Positions 15,001 to 27,100 of a stretch of DNA of 64,000 nt are shown one piece after another (positions within the stretch are counted from its first letter, which is position 1; each line of letters opens with the position of its first letter). This DNA is from Mytilus galloprovincialis (lineage: Eukaryota; Mollusca; Bivalvia; Mytilida; Mytilidae). Under the pieces are notes generated by a model. It did not search any database, was not told the origin of the DNA, and worked only from the letters and a program-made list of their open reading frames with translations. The stretch spans positions 79,881,410 through 79,945,409 of the forward strand of contig NC_134839.1 of NCBI RefSeq assembly GCF_965363235.1. Reading direction: 5' to 3'. A program made the position numbers and the translations under genes.

Positions 15001-18000
15001 TTCTGTAACATTTTTTGCGGGAATGTCAAATCCACTATAAAACTTATAATTAAATATACAATTATACGGAAAAGACTATCTATCAAAATTCACGTAGAAA
15101 AAATCCAGTGTATATGCTGGGATTCGAACTCAAGACCTTTAGCATATCACGCCACAACACAACCACTACACCAGGACGACTGGATACGAACTATCAGGAA
15201 TTTAACATACTTAAAGGAAGCAAGATGATTTTTATAAGTGGGGCGAGTTGGCAGACCTTTATTCAGTGGGGTGTAAACCCTTTTCGTTAATAAGTGAATT
15301 GTCAGTGATTGTTCAGTTTGATTTTACACTTTTTCAAAAGTTGGGAGAGTCGGTAAACAAGAGTGTGGAGATTTTTTTCATAAAGTGGCGATATAGGTTG
15401 GGCCGATTGGCCAGTGGGGCGAGTTGACATTGTTTGATATCTACTCATCGTGTTTGGGGGTCAAAAAGGGTATAAATCATATAGTAATGTATAAAGTATA
15501 TTATAAAGGTTGTGTGGTGTTCTAAATTAAATTTTATGAATTGTAAATGGTTTTTCGTCTAATCTAAAACAGCTGGGATGTAAAATAGTTATCCCACTCG
15601 GACTTGGTGTGTCAGTGTTAGATCACCGTCTGGCCTCCGGCCATCGGGATGATCTTACACTGACACACCGCGTCATCGTGGGATAACTATTAACGAAATA
15701 CTATTTACCTGTCTTACCTATGGATATAAAATTTATATAATTTAAGTGTTATGATTTATAGAAAAGCTGTTTATTAGTATGGACTGGTTGATTACACGGT
15801 ATTGACACAATAACGTGCTTAACGTCTGTGTTCTCAACATTTTCATTTTCTATTTGAAAAACATTTTACTAATATGGTATGATTGCCAATGACACAACTA
15901 TCCACCAAAGTTCAAATAATAGTCTATAAAAGTATAGCTTACAACTATAAAACTAAACAATATTAATATTTATAAATTATACTCTGCTTAAAAGAAAGTT
16001 ATTACAAAACCGACAAAAATTTTTATTTTGAACTATGATCATTTGATTTCAAATATGAATTATATAAAATTGAGAATGGAAATTGGGAAGGTATCAAAGA
16101 CACAACAACTCGACCAAAAAAGAAAAACAGCCAAAGGCCATGCACCAATGGGTCTCCAACACAGCAAAGAAAATCCCGCACCCGGAGGCGGATTTCAGCT
16201 GGCCCCTTAAACAAAAATGCGTACTCAACCCCAAGCATATAAATGAACTAGAATTGAAAATAATACTAAACTAACAAAGGCTAGAGGCTCCTGACTTGGG
16301 ACAGGTTCATAAATTCGGCGGGGTTAAACATGTTTTGTGAGATCTCAAAACTCCCCCTATACCTTAAGCCAATGAAGAATAAATTTTACTGGTTATCGTT
16401 GCGGTACATTGTATCAATTTCATTATAATGTTTTAGAGTTTTACTAAAAACGGAATGGAAACCATTGTGGTTAAAGACTGGCGTTTGAAGTTTCTTGCAA
16501 GTGTCGGTAATGATCTTATGTATTATGACATAGCTGAAGTAAACAGTGTCTATAAATGTGCAGGTGAGCTTATATATTTTTGTTACAAAGTCACTGGTGG
16601 TAAGCGGACGGTCGTAACTTCATCCGAAACTGGGAGACATCTCTAGGGATAAGTTTTTCTGCACGAAAATCGGAAAAGAAAAACTTATCCCTAGAGTTGT
16701 CTCCCATTTTCGGATGGTCGTATCTTTACATTACGACCATCCGCTTTCCACCAGTGAAAGTAGATCTTGCTCAATTGTAAATATTTTTTATAGTACATAT
16801 TCAAAGCTTCAAAAGTGTGCTCAGGAAATTTATTTTCTGCTCTGAATTGTTCTTGTCTACGATATTCTTGATGCATTAATGTTATCATTGTTGATGAAGA
16901 TAAAACAGATTTTGTAACAGTTTTTCAGAACAGTTGGGCTGATGTTTAGACGAATTATATAATTATATATATATATAACTTTCAAATAAAAAAAATCTGA
17001 TTCCATGTTATTATAAGGTCATAGATGTATCATGTACACATACTTAATTCTCGTTCAAAATTGAAAGTTTTTGGATTTCGTCACGCACTAATAACAATAA
17101 TGATGAAAAAAACGAAAATGTTCAACCTATGGTATTCCTAGAAGAAATACATGTTATTATGTACAATTTCCTCTAAAATTAAAATACTGTCTTAAATGTT
17201 TACATCAATTTTTTAGATAACTGTCCAAGTCTTGGATGTAAAAACGGTGGATTTACTCTTTGGAACTGTACCTGTTACTGTCCAGATGTTTTGACCGGTG
17301 ATCTCTGTGAACAACCTATTTCCAATAATGGTAAGCCAAGTGAAAGTAGCCACTTTAATCGGGTTGTTGTCTCTTTGACACATTCCCCATTTCCATTCTC
17401 AATTTTACTACATGTACATATAATTTATTACATAAAAGACAGCTCTTAAATCAATCACAAATATCTATAATACTAAAATAACGAGGTCCAATTTGTCAGC
17501 CGTCATGGGGTAAAAACGACAAATCAAAGAATTCAACTTTATATATTGCTAATATAGGACAATGGTGTAGATTGAAAATTACACCACTCCAGACCCTTTT
17601 GTTTTCCAAGTAATATTGCCCATAATTAACAGGTTCCGGGTCGAATCCGATTGCGACACCAATAGTATATTCACCTGTTACCTATTATCTTATCTGAGCG
17701 TTTCCGCATCTGACAGGCGCCCCACCAAACGGTGTTTTTAGGATTTTGCTATCTACACGGGTCATAATCACAGGGTTGACACTACTAAATTCAATCATTG
17801 TCAAATTGTTCCATATTGTAGTATTTTAATCAGTAAAACTTTCTAAGATAACAATACGAATAATAAAAATCGTGACTTAAAATAAGGCGTATAGGTATAG
17901 TTTTCAATTTGTTAGCGAGCATGACGTAAAACAGCGAATCAAAGAATTCAACTTTATTTATAACTAATATAGGACAATGCTGTTGATTAAAAAATACTCC

Positions 18001-20955
18001 ATTCCAGGACCTTTTGTTTTCCAACTAATTAATATTACCAATAATTGATAAGTTCCAGGTCCGAGGGGTTCACACAGAAATATTTGAAAGCGGAGAAAAA
18101 TGTGTATCTTATAATCGGCATGACTCTATCAGATGACAATACCAATACTAAAATAAGGCTTACGCATAACTATATACTTTAATTCAGTCACGGACCCGCG
18201 ATATCACGAGTGTGTTCTAGTGGAACAAAACAAAATGAAATATTTTATGTAATTGCCTGTTATTTAATTGTCGATGCCACTGCTGGTGGGGATTTATTTC
18301 ACCAAGGGTATCACCAGCCCAGTAATCAGCACTTATCATTGATATGTTCATATTTATAAATTAACTGTCAACGAAACTTTGAAATTTTGAAAAACTAAGG
18401 CTTTTCTACCTCAGGAATAGATTACCTTAACTGTATTTGGCAAACTTTTTGAATGTTCGGTCCTCAATGCTCTTCAAATTCGTATGCTATTTGGCCTTTT
18501 AACATTTTTTGATTCTAGAGTCAATGATGAGTCTATTGTAGAAGAAACGCGCGTCTGGCGTAAATAGAAAATTTTTATCCTGGTATCTATGATGAGTTTA
18601 TTATTAATTTCATTACATATACTATTATCGTTTAATAAAATGTCTCCTTCCTCGTTATAATTTGACTTTTCTGTACACAAAAGTCCTGACGTACATTCAG
18701 ATAATCTTACCCAGGATTAAAACGTTTTACGACAGACGTGCGTTTTGCCTAGAAAAGACTCATCAGGTACACTCGAATCAAATAAGTTAAGGCCAAATAT
18801 TTACCATTTTGTATCAGTTGTGCAAGAAATCAGCAGATTGAAATTTAATGACTTTACCCAAATTTTTGTCAAACGGATTGCCAAAGAATTATCAGGAAAT
18901 GTAGTTCACATGCCTCATTTAAATATATTGTTGGTCTGCCAAGAAAATAAACTAATACAGTTGTTTTCTTCTATACAGCTTCTTGCGGAGGCACAATCAA
19001 TGTACCTATGGGAACAGAAGTAACACTTACATCTCCTAATTATCCTAATAATTATGACACAGAACTGAGTTGCACGTGGATTATAAAGGTAATAAAAAGT
19101 AATAAAACTCATTGAATATTTGAGGTTATTGTAAATCTTCAGACCAATAGTTTATGGTAACGTTAATAAGAGCATTTATAATTTTATTATTCAACTTTAA
19201 CTGCTCCAGGAGCCCCGGATACAATGTTTAAATATGTTAAATCAACAGTTAGATTGAAACTAGTCATCTTGGTGTAAGAGTATAAATTGTGGCTTCTTAT
19301 GTTTAAGGTCTCGAGTTCGATTTTCGGCATAGATGCTTATAATTTAGTGGATGCGTTTCTGAATAAATTTTGTAAGTAAGTCTTTATTCCGCTTAAATAT
19401 TTCTAATTGGTATTGTGTGGTACACGTTCCCGCCAAAATGTTACAGATCAAAAGCTAGCATGCAGAATAAAGAAACTCAAGTGAGTAATCCGACTCAGAT
19501 CACCCCTCTAGAGAAAAAAAGTTGGGATGTAAAAATAACATAGGACTAAAATGATACCGCCTTTGGTCAAAATCTCTTAATTCCGCTTAGATTAAATTGT
19601 CTGTTCTGTTCTGATTGAGGAATGACAATTTTAATCATTTTTTGGGGGGCAAAAACCTATTTAAGATAAAGAGAAATTCTAAATAGAAAAAAAATGACAT
19701 GACAAGATGAAAAGAAATGAGATTTAAGCATTTTAAGAATTTAATTATCTTCTTGTCTACAAAGTTGGAGAGTGCCCATTCTAGAAGATGTATCGACCTT
19801 AGTGAACGATACAGACCCATTAGTGCATTTTATTAATTGACTTTTATCGTTTTCGGATATCAAATGTAACATCTTTAATTATTCGACAACAAATTATGAT
19901 ATGTATGTTCTTAACTGTAAGCTAAATATCTATTAACAACTAGGGTGTAGAAAATAATATATTAAGAGGAACCATTGTTGACATGGAAATCAGTAATAAC
20001 AACTATGCCTGTTATCATTGGATGGAGATAAGATACAACATGATGGGACAAAAGGGGCCAGAGTATGTATTAATAAACTCTAGAAACATAATTTTATGGG
20101 TAACGCTACAACATGATGGAACAAAAAGGGCAATAGTATGTATGACAAATGTTTTAGAGTAATTCTCTTTGACTTCAAACTTTTCATGAAGAGTGTACAT
20201 GTCAGGATATTTTTGTTATGCAAACAGATAAGCATTTTTTTTTTTGTTATGATTACTTACGGATCGAATTCTCGATTCTTTCGTGTTCACTTATTATAGT
20301 AGTCAGCACTTCGGTGTTGACATGAATATCAATTTTGTGGTCGTTTTTATGAATTTACTGTTAACAAAATTTTTTGGAAAAACTAAGGATTTTCTTATCC
20401 CAGGCATAGATTACCTTAGCCATATTTGGCACAACAATGTTTTGGAATTTTGGATCCTCAATGCTTTGTACTTGTTTGGCTTTTATAACTATGTTGAATA
20501 TGTGCGTCACTGATGAGTATTATGAAAACGAAACGCGCGTCTTGTATACGAAATTATAATCCTGGTACCTTTGATAACTATATTATACTCTCAGTTGTGA
20601 GTTTGCTTTTTGTCTTAACGACAAATATTGTTTGATTGTATCAACTATTATTTTAAACATGTTTAGAACATGCAAATAGGAAAAATAATCACTAGGATTA
20701 AGTCACAATAAATACAAGTTAATCATGCAATCTATAAAAAGATAAATATTTTTCTCCACAGACGTTGTGGCTCAACAAACCATGAGGTTTGGGATACAAC
20801 TGTTGATGAGGAAATGAACACAATGATCATCATTTTTGATAGCTTTGTAGGCAGTGATAAAGCTCCAGGAAGGGGATTTAAAATGAATTTTGTTTCCATT
20901 GGAACGGGTGAGTTTGCTGACAGAATTGTTTTCATGTTACTATTATCGAACCAGG

Positions 20956-20995
<40 letters not shown>

Positions 20996-21076
20996 ATGTA
21001 CACAGCCATGTATCACCATCATTGATGGCGATCCGATGGATACATCTGTTGTAGAGTTGTCACTGACTCAGACGTA

Positions 21077-21133
<57 letters not shown>

Positions 21134-24100
21134 AAATTCAAAACAGTGTGGCTGTGGCCATTGATTGACACATTAAATTCATCCATTGACTGGGACAATT
21201 TACATGAACGTTTGTCTGTAACGACCACTGTTCACGACGTACCTACGATAGACATTTAAACTGTGGGGTCACCAAAGGTTTCTTAACGCCTTTAATTATA
21301 AAATAATTCAAAAAATTAATCAGGAATAACCTTTATGTTTTGATTTATATAATTGATATAAATCAAAACATCGTGTTATTTCTGATTAGTTTTTCGAATT
21401 ACTTTATTAAGGTGTTGAGAACCTTTGGTGACCCCATAGTTTAAGTGTCGTTAAAAAGTACATAGTGAGCAGTGGTCGTTACATACAAACGTTCACCTAA
21501 ATTGTCCCAGTCAATGGATGAATTTAATGTGTCAATCAATGGCCACAGCCACACTGTTTTGAATTTCATTCTATATACTGTTCTCAGATCGAACTAATAA
21601 TTAAAAAAAACCCATTGAAGTGACGAGTTTCAACCTTGTTTTGACGGACAAGTTTCTGCTACAGTAGTGGACTATCTGACTTTTGACGGACAGGTTTCTA
21701 CGGAGCCCCTTAAGTGCCAAAGATGAAATTTAAAATATTTGTACGCGCGACTTTAAATCTTGTGCGCACAACTTTTAAACTTGTGCACACAACTTTTAAA
21801 CTTTGCGCACAACTTTTAATCTTTTGTGCACAGCTTTAAATCTTGTGCACACAACTTTTAAACTTGTGCGCACAACTTTTTTAAACTTGTGCGCACAATT
21901 TTTAATCTTGTGCTCACAACTTTAAATCTTGTTCGCACAACTTTTTAAAACTATATATATGTTATGGTTTTTGATTGCATGATTACCAGAGCGTTTTGAG
22001 GTTTCTTTACTGATCACAATGTGTTGTTTTTAATGATTATTTAGTTGCGTTATTTCATTGGTATATGATTTCATTACTGAAGGAAATGGTTTAATGACTA
22101 CCCACTATAAAATTTCATTTGTATGGGATTACCAAAGCACAACAATGAGTTTACTTTCATCCCACCCCTAAACAAGGACTCGATATATCTACATCTGTGT
22201 AGAGGAGAAGGGGCGATAAGGATCAACTTTGTTACAAACATATAAACATACCATCAAAGTATAAAACACATGCTCACAACAACTAAATATTTTATCATGT
22301 TACATTGTCGTTATAATTCCCTAATTCACATTTCTTCTAAATATGAAGATGTGTTTGTTGTGCACTCGATGTTTACCAGATCTAGATATTTTCAACGATG
22401 AAATAAAAGCAGGCAAACATTGACTTAGTATCGGATAGATCCATATTTTCTCCAATTAGATATAAAGAAGATGGGGTATGTTTACCAATGAGAGAAACAT
22501 GACCTTGTGCAAGACCTATATATTTTACATGTGCTTCATTTAAGATATGACTGCATTATCATTGTTAATTCTAATTTCTAGAGAATATTTTAAAGTGTTT
22601 GTATATTGATCACTTTTCTAAGCTTTGTCGTCATAAATGCTGGTACCCAAATATTACTGGGCATTGATTATCAAAACATGACTGGGGCTTATTGATGACA
22701 CTAGCTCACATGGTCCTTCTGATAACAGCTTAACTATTCGAATTAGCTACAATGCAAGACAATGCAGTATATGTTTACCCTTATGATTTATTCACAAAAT
22801 AATACACGTAAAAATCAGGTCCATCCTTGCTTGATTAATTAGCAAATAAAAGCAAGTTTATAGACACATATGACTTATAGTTTTGTGGACAGTTTAAACA
22901 GTCGCACGTTCAAGTCTACTATAAACATTGTGCGTTCAAATTTAAAGGTGTTTAAAAAAATTGTGCTCACAAGTTTAAAAAAGTTATGCGCACAAGTTTT
23001 TAAAGTTGTGCGCACAAGATTACAAAAGTTGTGTGCACAAGAATAAAAGTTGTGCGCACAAGATTAAAAAAGTTGTGCGCACAGGTTAAAAAAAAATTTT
23101 TAAAAAGTTATGCGCTCAAGATTTAAAGTTGTGTGCACAAGATTTAAAGTTGTGCACACAGGATTTAAAGTTGTGCGCACAAGTTTAAAAGTTGTGCACT
23201 CAATATTTAAAGTTGTGCGCACAAGATTTAAAGTCGCGCGCACAAATATTTTTAATTTCATCTTTGGCACTTAAGGGGCTCCGTAGGTTTCTGTTACTAT
23301 CGTGGACGATCTGAATCATTCTAAAATATACTTACAAATATACATCATGTTATTACTTAATCATTGTTTATTTGAAATGTAATTGTTTTTAAATTGTATT
23401 CTTGTGGTTTTCTTCTTCATTTCGAAATAATGTAAAAAGTGCGACTTTTTAATGATACTTTCAAAAAAGTCGCTCTTTACTGTATGATGTAGAACTAGCC
23501 AGACCAATAAATGTTACTATTGCATGTTTTGTTTTATGTGTATAAGTACCTTTATCAAATTCAAGTATTCGCCGACGTTTATGCTCACTAGGGAAGATTA
23601 AAAAAACATCTGTTGTATATCAAACCTGTTTGTCTTCATGAACGTTTTTTTTTCTCTTTGCAGGATGCTTGAGTAACCCATGCAAATTTGGATCTTGTGA
23701 CAGTCCAGTTAACACTGATAGCTACGTATGTACGTGTGATTATGGATTCAAAGGCATAAACTGCACTGAACTTTCAGGTAACACATATCAATGGCAACGA
23801 CTACCTCATTGTTTGGAAACAAATTGTAATATATGGATTTAAAATTTAACTGAGCCGAGTTTAACGTCAATGTAACGAGTGATGAAATCTCTTTAATCAT
23901 TTTACAATATACTGTGGTCTCCTCATTAACCGCAGAATACTCTTTTTATTGATATGGGTACAAGACAAGTACGGATTCAAGAGTTTAAAAAAAAACCTGT
24001 TTTTCATTACATCTATGCAGACAACGCACATGTTAAAATAAGAAATGAAATTATTTCTATACTATGGTATATAATGATAGAATACATTGATTATATTTGA

Positions 24101-27100
24101 AAGTACGTTTTGAAACTTTAAAATCTAAAACGAAAACGTTACTAACAACAAATCTTATCTTGTAGCTTTTTTACTTCAAAATTATATCGATTACATTAAG
24201 TGTAAAATCTTTCAAATGCATATTGAAAACATAAATCACGTTAGGTGTTTGTATTGTGCGAGACACGACATTAAGAATGACGGATCTTCGTCTGTTCATA
24301 ATGCTTTTTATCGTTTCCTATATTTCAGAATACGCATCTATTGGTTGCACTTCAGAAGTGGGTGAATACTGTGTGTTCATGCAGGAACCAACAACAGACG
24401 AAATGAATTGGGACACAAGTTCGGTAAGTTTAACTGATAAACTGATGAATAAAAAATCCGGGCCAAGTGGGGATTGGAAAGTTATTATCAAGATGCTTGA
24501 TTTCTTGATTGACAACATATTTGTTACGTTCGGAGGACGTGTTTTTCAATAGACTGTCGGCATTCCAATGGGAACAAACTGTGCCCCTCTACTTGCCGAC
24601 TTGTTTCTTTATTATTATGAGGCGGACTTCATGCAGGAACTTCTTAGGAAGAAAGATAAGAAGTTAGCAATATCCTTTAACTCTACTTTTCGCTATATAG
24701 ATGATGTTCTTTCACTAAATAATTCAAAATTTGGTGACCATGTGGAACGCATCTATCCAATCGAGCTAGAGATAAAGGATACTACAGATACAGTTAAGTC
24801 GGCCTCATATCTTGACTTACATCTAGAAATTGACAATGAGGGTCGGTAGAAAACAAAACTTTGCGACAAAAGAGATGATTTCAGCTTTCCAGTTGTGAAC
24901 TTTCCATTTCTAAATAGCAACATTCCAGCAGCACCTGCATACGGGGTATATATCTCCCAATTGATACGATATTCCCGTGCTTGCATTTCCTATCATGATT
25001 TTCTTGATAGAGGGTTGCTGCTCACAAGGAAGCTATTAAACCAAGAGTTCCAAATGGTAAAGTTGAAATCATCCCTTCGTAAATTTTACGGGCGCCATCA
25101 CGAGTTGGTTGACCGTTATGGAATAACCGTTTCACAAATGATATCGGATATGTTCCTTACGTCGTAACTACAATCCCATTACCTTTCATGAATTAGACTA
25201 TTTACCGGATTTGTTATCGCATAAGCAACACGACGGGTGCCGCATGTGGAGCAGGATCTGCTTACCCTTCCGGAGCACCTGAGATCACCCCTAGTTTTTT
25301 GGTGGGGTTCGTGTTGTTTATTCTTTAGTTTTCTATGTTATGTCGTGTGTGCTGTTGTTTGTTTGTCTTTTTCATTTTTAGCCATGGCGTTGTCAGTTTG
25401 TTTTAGATTTATGAGTTTGACTGTCCCTTTGGTATCTTTCGTCCCTCTTTTATCAAGATTTACCCTTTTGGACAATGTAATAAACCCATCCAAGATACCA
25501 AGTATGTTATTTAGAACACAAGACGCATGTTTTGTCGAATAAAGACTTCCCAGTGAGTACCGAATCAAAAGTTCGAAGCTTAATCATTCAATCGTATATG
25601 CTGGTTCGTATCATGAAAACAATATATCATAAGGAGAACAATCCACATCTTACATCTATCTAGAGACGAAAGTGTGACCTCTTCATTTGTGAACTATTTT
25701 GACCACAATATGGCTACAATGACGTAATTAAGGGTATAATCCGTCTTGCAGTTCAGTGCATAGAATGAATAATTTCAACTCGGCTCACCGACGTTGATTC
25801 AATTATGGTCAGCGCAGTAGACATCAGGTACTCTTCGGCTCCTCGAAATTTCATTATCTGTACAACTGATGTTCCCAATGTAATAAATCATAAATCAAAC
25901 AGATACAAGCATACAGCTATCGTCTAGATATTGTCAAACACAGACTTTTCAGAGCGTTTGGCATTAGAAGTATTTGATTTGCATATCTATGAATACTTGA
26001 ATTGGATTGGTCAATTATAATTTTATCTCTTTGTTTACATTTCGATAAACCATGTTTCCTAAACTACTTTCGTAACCTTCACTGCTGAAGCTCTGTAAGC
26101 CTTAATAACAAAATTGTAAACTCAACTGTAAAACACTCATTCAGACAGAGCTTAACGCTACAAAAGACCTTTTTTCCCGAATAGATTAGGGCTATATAGA
26201 AATTGTACTTAAAAAACTGAATGGGTTTATGAACGCTCATGTTTCATCTATCTTATAAGACAAAAAGTGGTGCTTAGCACCAGACCTTCTTCTACATGTA
26301 TAATTAAACTCCAAGCAGACCGAAAGCAAACAAAAAACAACATAAAGACAAATTACAGTATACAACAACAACATAAAAACTAAAGCCTGAGCAACTTAAA
26401 CCTTACCGAAAAGCCGTAGTGATCTCTGGTGCTCCGGAAGGGAAAGTAAATTCTGCTGGAAATGTGATACCTGTGGTAATGCTCATGTAAGTACAACCCT
26501 TAAACATTAAAAGGATATTATTTTTTATATATATTACAGAAAGCACCTTACGTATACTCAGGTCCTCAAATGGCCAAAGAAGGTTTTATATTTCTGTACC
26601 TTCATTCATCTGGAAAGACCGCGAGTGGCGACAAGGCGGTCATGTCAACACAAATTGACTTCCCAAGTAAGATATTGCATGACCAGTTAAAGCTTTATGA
26701 GAAACAGTATATTCATACAGGAATAACTTGATAAAAATAAAGAGTAAATGCGTTATTGTTAATGTTTAAAAATTATTTATAACACAAGTATTTGAATTAC
26801 TTAAAGTTAAAGCAACTTTACCGCTCCATCCCTAAATATGAACATTTTGATCTTCCAGTTACATTTTCTCAGTTTACCAGATTGCGGAGTAAATTATGCA
26901 ATTGACAGCTCTACTCAAACTTCTGTTGTTCTTTATCTTTTTTTCCATGATTATCATTTTCTATTTTCTATTTTCAATCTTTAGAGGTAGACCGGTGCTT
27001 GTCATTTTGGTATCATATGTATAGTTATACTGCAATATCCATGGGTTTTATGAATGTGTTTGTGAGTGATTCAACTGGTCAAGATACATCAGTGTTTTTT

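Noticed and set aside
20283..20513. ORF 20283-20513 and the similar 34493-34765
   Set aside because: Both are dispersed repeat family B; the apparent hydrophobic peptides follow the repeat, not a gene.
25237..25568. 101-codon hydrophobic ORF as a membrane protein
   Set aside because: It is the non-coding tail shared by all family D copies.
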